Assembly: GCF_964019385.1 (NCBI RefSeq)
Contig: NC_088645.1
Location: 31,953,517 to 32,017,516 of the forward strand
Origin: Sycon ciliatum
Lineage: Eukaryota; Porifera; Calcarea; Leucosolenida; Sycettidae
DNA length: 64,000 nt
Direction of reading: 5' to 3'
A program made the translations under genes and the position numbers. Each line of letters starts with the position of its first letter. Positions within the stretch are counted from its first letter, which is position 1. The notes beneath the pieces were generated by a model. It had not been told where the DNA came from. It did no database searches and worked only from the letters and a program-made list of their open reading frames with translations. Shown here piece by piece: positions 39,061 through 49,979 of this stretch.

Positions 39061-39476
39061 AATCCGTCCGCCCTCACCATTTTTTCGGAACAAACGGTGG
39101 TCATGAAGTATATTCTTTGGCTTGGCCTAAACATTCAAACGGGATAACGACCTACATGCAATAAGATGGTGGCGAAGGGTTGCACAAAATACCGCTACAT
39201 GATAATTGACGAACTGTACTACGGTACAGGGAGTCAGGTAGGGAGAACAGAACAACCTGCAGTAAGTCGAGCTACTCCCTACAGAATGTTTTAACATCTT
39301 CCTTTTATTTTTTCATTCAGCCCCGGCACATTTGGGCTGTCCACCTTCTCCCTGAAAAAATAAATTAACGAGAGAGCTCGGAAGCTCAGGGCCCTACGCT
39401 ATGCTTTGTTGCCTAGCTCATCGTGCATGTTGTTAGAACTGTTTGATTAGCTACATCATTGTATTGCAAGAACGTT
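39061..39476. other. Unassigned DNA
   Basis: Nothing recognised. Confidence 0.3.
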
Positions 39477-39695
39477 TCAATGAGTTACTGAAGTAACGTC
39501 TTCTGCATAGCTACGGGACCGGCGCTGACTCTGCCGATCACGGGCGTTCTGGAGTAGACGGGATCTCTCTTCCGACGTTTCCTGTGACCGGCGCTGACTC
39601 GCCCGTTCACGCTTATTTTGGAGACGACGGGATCTCTCTTCCAAAGTATGTTTTTGCTGACGCATCCTATCACCTATTCGGCAACTAACGTCCAT
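39477..39695 (-). pseudogene. Arg/Glu-rich repeat fragment, Helitron/Pif1-associated type
   Basis: The minus-strand frame has two tandem units of about 23 residues: EERSRRLQNKRERASQRRS followed by QETSEERSRLLQNARDRQSQ. The pattern (E-T-x-E-(E/Q)-R-x-x-R-L-x-x-x-R-x-R) is seen in N-terminal parts of Helitron Rep/helicase proteins and of related mobile helicase-like genes. No Rep or helicase motif is found nearby, so this is a fragment or an isolated exon. A 30-base tag from its end (agtaacgtcttctgcatagc) recurs at 39998-40025. Confidence 0.4.
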
Positions 39696-39932
39696 TCTAA
39701 TTGCATTTCCTCCTCGTCTCCTTATTTCTTTCCAGAAAATCTCCCTTTACATCAGGGAGTCGTATACATACCGGTATGACGAATATTGTGGCCAGCTGTT
39801 TGTGGCCAGCTGTGCTTGATGGTACGGTACGGTACAGTATGAGGCAGATACGAGAGCCAGCAACTATATATTGTCACCAGCTGTGTTTGATGGTATGGTA
39901 CGGGAGAGATACGGGATAGAGCCAGCGTGACA

Positions 39933-39958
39933 CAAACAAACAAACAAACAAACAAACA
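39933..39958. repeat. ACAA microsatellite
   Basis: Six to seven ACAA units. Confidence 0.85.
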
Positions 39959-40080
39959 CCAACTTAAAGCTGTGTGGACCCTGGCTAGCGCCAGACGTTA
40001 CTGAAGTAACGTCTTCTGCATAGCTGCGGGAAAAAAATACAGAAATATACAAATCAGCCACGTGGAGACAATAATTTAAT

Positions 40081-40798
40081 GATAGCAATGAATAATACTA
40101 CCGGTAGTTCCGCGGTCATGCCACACAACAAAGAAGTCTCAAAAGAGGTTTACCAAAATCGATTTTCTTGTCACTCTCATCTGTGGATTTTCGTGACTGA
40201 AGAATAATAGTGTACAGCAGAGCAATAAATGATTATTGGAATGATACAATTATACAAAAAAGTGCTAAAAAATGGCCGGGAACAACGAGGTGAGATAATA
40301 ATAATTATTATGAGCCATATACAGAACAGAACAACGAGGCTGTTGCCTGATGATTGCGAGAGCATGAAACTTCAAGTCGCAGCAAACAAGCCTTGATTGT
40401 CCTTGTTGTTCTGTTCTGTATTGCGCTCTGCCTCCGCCATGGTGTTGAGCACTGTCAGTACACTGGGTACACCCTCTGGTGAGCCATATACACAAAAATA
40501 GACAATGTGTGAACTTACGAACACTACATGCTTCTTTTTTCCTACACAGAACTGGCTTATACAGACGAATACACACAGCTTCAAGCACCTGGAATTGTCG
40601 AGTATATCGTGCGCGACAAAGTACAGGGAAACATGAATCATAATCATAATAAAATTATACTTCTAAACGCTTAAGGTGTGACAAAAAAGGAAGATACACA
40701 GCAGGCGTCTGACTATCACCATCTTCATCTAGCTCCTCTCTTTTGAGATTCTTTGTTGTGTGGCATGACCGCGGAACTAATAATTATTCATTGCTATC
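40081..40798. repeat. Foldback repeat, 65-bp arms
   Basis: Bases 40081-40147 (gatagcaatgaataat ... tctcaaaagag) are repeated in inverse at 40738-40798, with one 5-base difference near accggtag. The interior is about 590 bp and non-coding. No target duplication was identified. Confidence 0.65.
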
Positions 40799-41450
40799 AA
40801 AAATACAGAAAATACAAAAAGTGTCAAATACCTTAATACATGGCTGGAAAAGCAATGAGAGAATACACGTAGGCGTATGGTTGGTCCTACAAAGCATTTC
40901 CAAGGCCGTGTCAACAGTAGAATTGCCTGCCGGTCCAGCGTCCAATGTCCTGGGAAATTCCGAACAGACCCCACCCTGCAAGACTTGAAGAGCATTCCGA
41001 ACAGTCCCTACGAGGTGATTTGTAATAATTTTACATGAAAGTAAAAAAGTTATCATTCCGGTGCCCTGTCGAGTTTTGAAGTGTGCATGGTCTCATTCTG
41101 TCACTATGTATATCCTCTATCCACGTATGTACTTCTTGATCGAACACCACAAACATGAGAGACACAGTGTGGGGTTGCTTTGCATGCATTTTTCACCCAG
41201 AAAAAGTGTGTACAAAATTTTACAAGGCAGTAAAATAGGGTCTAACATCAACAAATATGACCTAAACGTGTCAATAAGCTTGCAATGGGAAATCAAGATA
41301 CATCTGAATCAAGTCACATGCAGAGAAAGCAGACTGGTTTTGGAGGTTGCCCAACGTATTGGTTTCTGTATGTCGTCAACTGCGGTTCAAAACGGTAGGG
41401 TATCTTTGACCGCCTGCCGGCATTGTAGAATGAGCACGCAGACCTTATCT
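40799..41450. other. Unassigned DNA
   Basis: Open frame 41061-41600 on the plus strand is opposite to the more convincing exon-like frames on the minus strand. Bases 40960-41035 share short motifs (ccctgcaagac, tacgaggtgatttgt) with the 42325-42470 repeat. Confidence 0.3.
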
Positions 41451-42138
41451 TGCTGCTCCATTTCTTTCAACTTGCAGTGCATCCTCATGCGTGAAATAAC
41501 CACACTAAGCAAAGATACCATCCATGATGCGCGCCAGCCGTCCCACGACAGGGTGCCTTCGTGCATCTGGGCCACAGTGCATTTAACCGGCACATACTGA
41601 CAATGTTGGGGCTTCAATACTCTCCAAGACAAGTGCAGTGACTCCTTCACCTAATGCGTTTACTTCTGTGTTGGAAGAAGACTGCAGACCACCCTCAATG
41701 GGTGCTCCGCCGTCAACACCCAACATACATTCATGCCGCATTTCCTGCATTTGCACTTTGCCATCGTGAATCTCTACCAGCACTTCTGAGCTAGCAAGCT
41801 GAGTTTCATACGTAGATCTACTGAACAGCTAATTATTTACCTGTATGCCATAAGCATCAGCAGCTTCGGATTTGAATCACCTTTCACGATAGGTGAGTGA
41901 AAGACACTTTTTGTCAAAATTGCAGTTTCTGACCTTCACCTTTTTGGCTAATCTCTTCTTCAGCCATGCTACTTTGACGGTGTGACAGACTCAATGCTGG
42001 CATCGGTGAACAGCCTAGGGTTTCCACCTGCCGTAGAATATGCTCGCTGGCTCTTGGCCGTCCTTCAAGCATCCATTGAGGGATATTTACCTCATTTACC
42101 ACAAATTCACGAATTTCGATCCATGATTGATATCTCAC
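41451..42138 (-). CDS. Candidate spliced host gene (3' exons), minus strand
   Basis: Minus-strand pieces that join in phase. Exon A, open down to about 41949, includes SWIEIREFVVNEVNIPQW, MLEGRPRASEHILRQ and MAEEEISQK and ends AAAAAG|GTGAAG. A possible 23-nt microexon (41863-41841) ends ACAG|GTAAAT. Exon C (41798-41598, 67 codons) has acceptor AACTCAG and donor TCA|GTATGT and encodes SEVLVEIHDGKVQMQEMRHE and NTEVNALGEGVTALVLESIE. The terminal exon from 41504 (acceptor TTGCTTAG) reads YFTHEDALQVERNGAAR then a stop. Exon C is the best supported, since it has both splice sites and preserves phase. No family recognised. The microexon and exon A start are weak. It could be non-coding. Confidence 0.3.
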
Positions 42139-42324
42139 AAGGCCGTGGGAGAATCAATTCCGCTAAACGCTCATGATGCTTACAAACTACAATACAATGG
42201 CAACTCACTTGTCTTTCGAACTAACAAAACACTTCATGGGAAGAATGCAATCGCCCTCAACAATGATATTTTACTCGATTTGTAAAATAATATGCCATGT
42301 ACATTTGTTACAAATCACCTCGTA

Positions 42325-42470
42325 CCCTGCAAGACGTGTTGGGCTTACCGAACTGTCCCTACTCTGCAAGACGTGTTGGGCTTTCCGAACTGTCCCTACT
42401 CTGCAAGACGTGTTGGGCTTTCCGAACAGACCCTACCTACCCTGCAAGACGTGTAGGGCATTCCAACGGG
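42325..42470. repeat. 37-bp tandem repeat, four units
   Basis: Units of CCTGCAAGACGTGTTGGGCT plus about 17 bases (ttccgaactgtccctact) at 42325, 42363, 42400 and 42440, the last one 4 bases longer before it and diverged. Confidence 0.85.
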
Positions 42471-43518
42471 AGTAATCAACGTACAAGTACATGTTTGCAA
42501 TGAGCTCATGTCGAATTGAACTGCGGCTGCTGAAGTACTAGCTACAGTATGCGGATGAACACAGTCGTACTTTCGCGTATTCTGTTAGACTCGCTTGAGT
42601 TGAGAGGTTTCGCGGTATGATTTTTCCACTTGCACTTCGAAATCTGACATTGGAAATCGATTGAAGGGTATGTCCAACTGGCTTATGAATTCGTCCGTTC
42701 GCACACCACATCCGAGGAGACGTTTCTTGGTACACCAACATGACAGCGAGCGAAAAGTTGCCTTACGGGCGGAATATCACCCAAAGCCCGCACTCACACG
42801 AATGTCACACTGTGACATGCATAGATGATTTGCTTGACCATAGTTGACCTTCCTCATTGCCAAACAATTTCATCCGGGCCAACTACTTAGCTCCAGCCGA
42901 TTTCGAAATGCGTGACTGTCACGAGGCAATACAGGGAAGAAGTCGCGCAATGCCAACCGACGGATACCCTGCTACAATCATCCAGTCAGCTCGTGCACAT
43001 CATTGTCAAAACCTCCTCGCGTGACATTATTCTGATCGTTCAGTTCTATTCTATCTTTAGGTATGGTTTATCGCTCTCGGTGGCCGGTCGACAGTTGTAA
43101 CAGGTTGTGGCAGTAATCAGCAATGCAGCGACTCGAGTCGTGAAGCCCCCGCAGCACGTCAAAGTCACACACAGGCTCGCGGAGCGTAGGAAACTCGTAA
43201 ACGAGTTATGCTGGTAACAAAACGCCTTGACACGCATTCACGGACATCACCGGCTCATCCCCTACTGTTCGTACCTGTGCGCCCAGCCAACGCGCAACAC
43301 CACACTCCGGTGCATGGGTGAATCCACGATGCCCGAGCTTCCGAACGCAACTCTCATTACTCCGGCTATAGTTCGGCGAAAGGACTTCATATCTCACCAC
43401 TTGCTTCGAGTTCCTGTTGTACTTCTTGTCGCCGGTTCAGAGGAGTTCTCTTTCACCCTCCCTCCCTTTCTCTCTCTCTCTAGGGCACTCATTCCGCAGT
43501 TGCTAGTGGCATCGCAGA
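42471..43518. other. Unassigned DNA, with one exon-like minus-strand frame
   Basis: Minus-strand bases 42775-42586 are open for 63 codons with a protein-like reading (LLGCGVRTDEFISQLDIPF, FEVQVEKSYRETSQLKR). No convincing splice sites. A pyrimidine tract and AG (ctctctctctctag) end at 43484, 35 bases before the small ORF at 43519. Confidence 0.25.
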
Positions 43519-43647
43519 ATGGAGCTATGGAAGAAGAATCTACCGACCCTTCTTTGCGGCGTGTTGCTGGTGATGATGATGACAGCGCTTACCTCGGAAG
43601 CTCGGGATCAAAAAGGTAAACGACGTTGTCAACCCGTCGCTGACTAG
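43519..43647 (+). CDS. Small ORF with signal-peptide-like N terminus (exon 1 or 42-aa peptide)
   Basis: ATG 43519: MELWKKNLPTLLCGVLLVMM, then MTALTSEARDQK. A short basic n-region, a 15-20-residue hydrophobic core and a small-residue c-region (TSEA|RD) match a secretory signal peptide. The frame either continues as GKRRCQPVAD to TAG 43645-43647, giving 42 residues with a Gly-Lys-Arg-Arg processing-like site, or is spliced at AAAAAG|GTAAAC (43617). A pyrimidine-rich acceptor-like AG lies 35 bases upstream. The function of the mature part is unknown. An identical copy is at 57805-57933. It is the first coding piece of a secreted protein or a peptide precursor, by inference. Confidence 0.4.
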   Translation: MELWKKNLPTLLCGVLLVMMMTALTSEARDQKGKRRCQPVAD

Positions 43648-43822
43648 AACAATTGTTGTAGAGTTGTCTCACGGCTGATTGGTTTGATCCGAGACGCCCA
43701 TTCTCTTAATGGTCTGTCGTAGCCAGGGCCATATTGTTAGTGTACGTGTCCCTGATACCTTTGTCATTTCTCTGATCAATAGCTAGCGTCCCGGGGCAGG
43801 CCAACTAGCGTTCACATACAAC

Positions 43823-43990
43823 ATGTGTTGGGTGAGACGAGGACAACTTTCAAACAAAGACCCATGGCGCCTGCCCATCTGCGTGCTGTTACTCGCCATT
43901 CTAAATAGTTGCCATCTGCCACTCTACCGGGTTTGGCCACTGCAAGACCCAGTCGAACTGTGTGAAAATTGTTACAATTGCGAGGTGTGA
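43823..43990 (+). CDS. Small ORF, 55 aa, hydrophobic core and Cys-rich tail
   Basis: ATG 43823 to TGA 43988-43990. Basic start MCWVRRGQLSNKDPWR, hydrophobic segment LPICVLLLAILNSCHLPLY (residues 17-35), then a short tail with ELCENCYNCEV. The layout fits a signal peptide or signal anchor followed by a Cys-rich C terminus, though it ends soon. It lies 175 bases after the other small secretory-like ORF, on the same strand. Alternatively it is a second exon of that gene (AAAG at 43857 as acceptor keeps phase, with a poor pyrimidine tract). Copy at 58109-58276. Coding status unproven. Confidence 0.3.
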   Translation: MCWVRRGQLSNKDPWRLPICVLLLAILNSCHLPLYRVWPLQDPVELCENCYNCEV

Positions 43991-45250
43991 AGAATGTACA
44001 AGAGCCCATGTTTACTCGCGCTGAGATCTGCGCCATTGTCTTTTCGCCATGGCCCATGGTGTCTGGTTCCAGGAGGTGTGAAATTGCTTGGCGCCAGGGC
44101 CTGCGCTCTCTATATGGTAGGTGTCGCCTTGCGTTTTTTTTTCAAGCAGCGTAAGGCACCTGGCGGACGATGATTAGATCTGTGATGTGGTTGGCTGCCT
44201 GCGATATGGCAGATGCGCAAAAGAAAAAAGATGGTGTCCGCCAACAGGAGCTCTTCATACCGTACTTGGGCTCTCTCGTCTAAGCATTCCAAGGACCATG
44301 ACTCCTACATGTGTGAGGTTTTCAACGCCGTATGGGGCTTGGTGATGACTGTACGCGCGCTTTTCTCTGGCGGAAAGATTAGGGCGTGTAGCTCCATCCT
44401 AAAACCTTTCTCTCCTATTTCGGCGACAGCTTGGTACATGTACAGGATGACTGCATAATCACCAGGCAATCGAACAAGCGCATTAGCACGCTCAACGGTT
44501 ACGTGCCCGGCAAGCTTTGTCGAGTTGTTGCGCAAGGAAACGCTTGCGGCGCAGCTACGCAAGTACGTGCCCGCGTCGCCAACGCGGCCCCAACGATAGT
44601 TATGGCTGCCCGATCATTTGTAGGCGCACCACTACACTATTTTGGCTGACCTAAGCATCTCGGCCGTTACTAGTACTACTAGTACTGGTATACCGGTAGC
44701 CGCTACAATACTTCCAAGGATTGGTGGCCGTGGCTGCAAGGAAACACATTCGCTGCTATCCCGTAGACCTGGTGTCATGCACCCCACGCAGCTCACTGTT
44801 CACGGCAGACAGGAGACAGATGGTTGCTGACAGGCAACCTGTGTGAGTCACCTAACCATACACCACGATCGGGCAGGCAAGTCGACTTGCGAGACCGCAA
44901 AGCTTTACGAGCAGTGGTGGTGTGATTAATTTTTCTCTTAGCTCACGCACCTATTCACCGCTCACTCACACGCTATGGAAGAGGTGGACGAAGGGAGGGG
45001 GGGGGGAGTGCAACGCTTACGCTAAATTGCTAGCCGCAAGGATATCGCTGGTACGTAGTGGTACAATGTGGTTCAGCGAGGATACAATAATACAATGTGT
45101 TGAGGAGGTACCTAACAAAACGTATTGATGTGCATGATTGTCATGTAGATCTACATTGCTTATGCTTTGCTTGTGTGTGTGTGTTGGGGGGGGGGGGGTA
45201 GTGTTGTGTGGTACATGTACATTATTCTGTGCTTGAGGCAACGTGGTAAT
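43991..45250. other. Unassigned DNA
   Basis: No gene recognised. ACTAGTACTACTAGTACT near 44670 is a short tandem palindrome. G-runs at 44997-45006 and 45186-45198; the second copy of the duplication has longer runs. Confidence 0.3.
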
Positions 45251-45259
45251 GACACGCAC

Positions 45260-45262
<3 letters not shown>

Positions 45263-45325
<63 letters not shown>
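45263..45325. repeat. CA microsatellite at the duplication joint
   Basis: About 30 CA units, followed by tgtgtgtgtatagcac and the joint. The copy at 59553-59651 is longer. Confidence 0.95.
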
Positions 45326-45328
<3 letters not shown>

Positions 45329-47670
45329 GTGTGTATAGCACACGAGCCCCTCAGCTCGACAATTTACATCGCTTCTGCGACCAGTTCAATATCTGCAACA
45401 AGGTGCAGGACACTACCCGCATTGCCCCCCACGGCAGCAGAACAACACTGGATCTCGCCCTAGCTGTGGATGGAGCGATAACCTCCTGCACGGTTCTCCC
45501 TTGTACCATCAGCGACCACTTTGCGGTCGTAATTGACCTACCTTTCAAGTGCACTATGGAACCTCCTGCTGTCAAGTGCGGTCGTAACCTTGCAAGGATC
45601 GATATGAACCAATTCGCTCATGACTTGCATCATTGTGACCTGGAGAATTTTTCAACCGCTCAGACTGTGGATGCCATGTGGTATTCTTGGACTGACAAGA
45701 TTGTTTCCGTTTTGGACGAGCACGCTCCTGTCCGAACGTATCGGCCTAAATCTTCCTCCCGCACGCCCTGTCCTTGGAAATTACCTGCCCTCCACGACGC
45801 TATTCTACTTCGCAACGCAGCACATCGTCGCTGGCGAGCCTCGCCGACTGACATGGATCTACGAACTGTATTCACATCAGCACGAGCCGAGGCTAAGCGA
45901 ATGTCCCGACGCCTCAGGGCCCAGTATTACAAGAATCTTCTCACACGGAGTCAGGCAAATGCGCGCCTCACTTGGAAGACAATAAACGAGCTCAGCGGCC
46001 GGACCAAAACTCCCACTCCACCCTCTGTCAGTATAGCAGCACTCAGCGAGCAATTCAGTGGAGTAGTCTCCGATCCAAGTAGACCTGTGCAGCTATCCTT
46101 ACCTTGTGGTCCGTCACCACGGGAACCTTTGCGGGAATTCCAGGCCACTAGTGTTGAGGAGGTATTCACCTTTCTCGTGAGACTCGATGCTCGTAAAGCT
46201 GAGGGCAGCGACAGTATTCCGGCATTCATCCTGAAGCATTGTGCAGCAGCCCTCGCCCCGTCGCTATCCATATTAATTAATGCATCCCTTTCGTCTGGCA
46301 TTGTGCCCGTCTCCCTGAAGATTGCAAATGTTCGACCCCTATTTAAGTCTGGTGACAAGAACGCATCTCGCAATTACCGTCCCATATCTTTGCTGCCAAT
46401 AGCATCGAAGATCTTGGAGAAGATAGTCCACAAACGCCTGTGTGACTTCTTACAAACCCATTCACTTTTGCCCGCCAATCAGTTTGCGTACCGGCCACAA
46501 CACTCCACGGAAGATGCCTTGACCTTGGCCATGGACCGCTATCTGTCGTCAGCAGACCACCAGCTACATACTGGCGCAGTACTAGTGGACATGAGCAAGG
46601 CATTCGATAAAGTACGGCACCAGCTCATGATCCAAGATTTGTTTGCTTTGGGTGTATCTTCGACTGTTTTGCGTTGGTTTGCGAGCTACTTCACGGACCG
46701 TCGACAGAGAGTAGTTCTGGCGAGTGGGCAGTGCTCGGGCCTAACTGCATGCGAGTGTGGAGTCCCTCAGGGTAGTGTACTGGGTCCTTTGCTGTTTTCA
46801 CTATATACCATGGACGTCCATAGCGTCACCAGCCCAGCACACTCCCAGCTGTTTGCGGATGACATCCTTCTCGACACCGCAAGCAGATCCGTAGCAACCC
46901 TAAATCAAGTCTTATCAGTTGCTGTGTCAAACTTGGCTGACTACCTACACGGGAAAGGCCTGGTTTTAAACCCTGACAAGACGCAGGTCTTAGCCATTGA
47001 GGCATCACGCCGTAGTACCCTGGAACTCAACGTTAACTGCAACGGGACGCCTCTCACCCAGACCACCACTGCTCGCTTTCTGGGCCTACAGATCGATTCC
47101 TGTCTTCGGTGGGACGCGCAGGTCTCCAGCATAGTACGTAAAACTTCCCAGAAGCTAACCACCCTGAGAACCATCCGCCCGTCGCTATCTGAACGCCAGT
47201 CGCTCCTCTTCTATTCTGCCCTTATACTTCCTGACATGCTTTATGGATCAAACGCGTTCTTCTCTGCCCTCACGGCTCAGCAGCGGCACCAGCTCACTGT
47301 CCTCGACAAGCGATGTGTTCGCTGCGTAGCCAATCTGCCCTTCCCGTCCCATACCACTCCTATATACACTCGCCTTTCCCTGACCCCTGTAATTGAACGT
47401 GCCAAATGCAAACTCCGTTTCCTTATGCACCGTGTCCACACCAGCAGCATCAGCCCTCTTCTGAAAGATAGAGTAGCCCTCCAACCTCCCAGTAACACCC
47501 GTGGCAATGACAATTGCAAATACGTTGTTCCGCTAACTCGGCGAACATCTGGCGACAGCCGACCATTGGTTTCCGCCGTGAAGCTTTGGAACACCCTGCC
47601 ACAGGAACTCACGTCCGCTCGTCGTCCAACCCCGTTTAAAAGATTGCTGAAAGTGTTTTTCTACGGTTAA
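45325..47670 (+). pseudogene. LINE ORF2 lacking N-terminal endonuclease; chimeric start
   Basis: From the joint the frame encodes the end of the endonuclease (TTLDLAL, ISDHFAVV) and the complete RT with VLVDMSKAFDKV and QLFADDILLD. It is identical to residues 184-957 of ORF2 at 30519 except Ala to Thr near the end (47629). The open frame extends left into the CA repeat tail, so an ATG at 45325 (MCVYSTRAPQLD) would give a 781-residue protein made of repeat-derived and LINE residues. The Asn, Glu and first Asp motifs of the endonuclease are missing, so endonuclease-driven retrotransposition is not possible. RT core open. Confidence 0.85.
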
Positions 47671-47905
47671 TATGGCCGAATAGCACCTCCCTCTGGCATA
47701 GGTCCTCATCTTCCTATTTCTCCCTGATTGTTACTTCGTTCGAACTTGACTTGTAATTACCGGTACAAATACTTACTTTTGACTGTTTTCTCATTTTCGC
47801 AAGTGAAGCTTTATCGAGCTACACTTTTTATTCTATCGCCATCATAATATTGGGCATCAATGCCCGTTTGGTTTGCGATGTAAAATAAAACTTCAAACAA
47901 AATTA
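45345..47905 (+). mobile_element. LINE copy in duplication unit 2, 5'-truncated by the joint
   Basis: Same LINE as 28950-33627, lacking ORF1 and the first half of the endonuclease because the duplication starts at 31067. Contains RT, 3' UTR, AATAAA at 47885-47890. Confidence 0.9.
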
Positions 47906-48012
47906 TAGTAGCCAACAACACAGCCAGAAGCCATGATGACACAAATACCCTCATTTTCCATGGACAAACAGAAAGAAGATGCGTAATCCCAGTGTTTCTG
48001 GATCTGGCCAAA

Positions 48013-48194
48013 GGATCACCAAGTCTCAATGACGTCACGGGTTTGTGACGTCACGGCACGGACCCGAAAAGGACAATTGCAAACTGATATATCTCAAGAA
48101 CGCTTGGTCGGATCGAAGTGGGACCTTAACCATTCGACTCAGCGTCCAAAACTCTACGGACCATGAAGTTTTGATTTTTGGGTGTAGTTCCCCT
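48013..48194 (-). repeat. Copy of the right terminal repeat of the TTAA transposon
   Basis: Same as 33735-33916; TTAA at 48195-48198. No left partner in this unit. Confidence 0.85.
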
Positions 48195-48198
48195 TTAA

Positions 48199-49979
48199 CT
48201 TTCTTTGCTTCAAAGCAAGTTGCTTAGGCCCTCATCAGACTACGTACATAGACAATCCAGTACAAAATCACATAAAACCTAAAAGGCAACATTTTTCCAT
48301 GCCTGCATTCAGACTACACATTTTACATGCAATATACAGGCAACCTTTGACCCTACGAAATTGCGCAAGGGGCCTTGGATCTGTGAAAGCAGCGGACAGT
48401 CGTACCCGGGTACAAAGTTCGTACAACTGCTTGGTGAAAGTACGATAAATGCAGGAAAGTTGCCTTGTACAAGGGTTGGCACCCTGCCTGAAAGGATTGG
48501 GCAGCTTTTTAGGCTTCCCGCCAGATTCTTGTTGTTGTCTTGGAAACTTCTATGTAAATGTGACTTATAGGCTGTTTTGTACCTAGTCTGAAGAGGGCCT
48601 TACCTTTCCGTTGTGCTCCCAGTGTCCTTACAACAATAACCCACAGCAATGTTTTATTTTCCTTTCCATTCCCCAACCAATGAATACTACGATGTCGATT
48701 CTATTTCTGAATACTTTAGTGTGTGCCCGCGCACGCACGTGTGTGTGTGTGTGTATACCTCACTTGCCACTCGAAGTTCTGTTCCCCATCACTGGAACAC
48801 TGCCTGTTCTTTCAGGACCTGCCATCATCTGCGGATGGGCATTCAATGATTGTATTGTGTGTGTGTTTCATTCAGAATCTGATCCGCTATCGTTGCTATA
48901 AGAGAAAATCTGTGGGTTCACATCCAATGCATTTGTAGATTTGCGTGCTTTTCTTGCCACGGGCGCATACATGGGACATTGTGTGTGTGTGTGCGTCTGT
49001 GTGTATGGGGATATTGTCTGTATCGGCTTTTGGTACTAATGTTCAGGTCTGTGCTTGCATGTGTGAACATGAAATTGTTCGGTTCTGTGCATGCTATTGC
49101 TATGTTGTATATTATTGTATGTATGTGTGCATTTCCACGAACAGTGTAGATGAGCGTGGAGAGTGCATTCATCCCTCATCAACCACTTCCCCTTGGGCTT
49201 ACGAGAGTTTTTTCTGCGTACCTCTCATTTTTGTTTGTTTCTCTCTGATACTGTATTGATGCTGGTACCTGTACCTCGATGTGTTCCTCTATCTGCAGTC
49301 ACCTTTAACCTTCGGTCAAGTTAACGTTTATTGTGCTCTATTTATCGTGCGAATCAAAATAAACAATAATAACACAAGTCGTGCTAGAGTGACGACATGT
49401 GCGTGTAGTAGGGTTGATGCGATGGGACGTTATAATTAGGTGGAACAGAACACACATTGGGCAGATTGATTGGGCATCATTGATTGTGCTCAGTCTAAAC
49501 AGTGAACATAATAATTATCTCCAGTGACAGACTGTAGTGGCTAGCCTCCAATAGGTAGCTGGCACTAGTCGCTACTGCTTGTTTGACAGGTGCCGCCAGA
49601 ATCCCTGTTGTGTCATGCTATAGATGCACATGCCCTATTCTGGGGCATGCTAAGGTACTTTGATTTTGTTGACTGCATGAAGACAGCATCCAATAGTAGT
49701 ACTCGTAGACCTTGGCTCTTTGTAGGTCAACCACCATCGCATGGATCGATCGGTGACTATGCACTTGGAGGTTGGAATAGCCCGCGCTGAACAGATCTTG
49801 CCATGGCCCAGGGAGTGAACTTGCTTACTCGACTATCCCGGTTTTAGTTAACCAGCATGAGTGGTGCAATTTGTCCATACCATGTTGCGAGCTGACAGTT
49901 GTTTGGGCAGGTTTTGAGCTGCACCACGAAACAAAGCGAAATAACGGCGTGACTGTAGAGCAAGGAAGCGGCGAGACGG
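48199..49979. other. Unassigned DNA (copy of 33921-35699)
   Basis: Copy of the unassigned stretch of unit 1, with a LINE-like AATAAA end near 49358. One C/T difference at 49538 and a 2-base longer TG run near 48990. Confidence 0.4.

Larger units (their letters stand above)
31067..45341 (+). repeat. Tandem duplication, unit 1 (about 14.3 kb)
   Basis: Matches 45345-59665 with an offset of 14278, rising to 14280 and 14286 at small indels. Starts within LINE ORF2 (agcccctcagctcg) and ends after a CA microsatellite (tatagcac). Differences that I noted: 33351 G/A, 35258 C/T, 40140 C/A, 44580 C/G, a 6-base insertion near 37236, and length changes in repeats. Confidence 0.95.

Noticed and set aside
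45017..45463. Cys-Val and His-Thr repeat frames near 45.2 and 59.6 kb
   Set aside because: CA/TG microsatellite translations.
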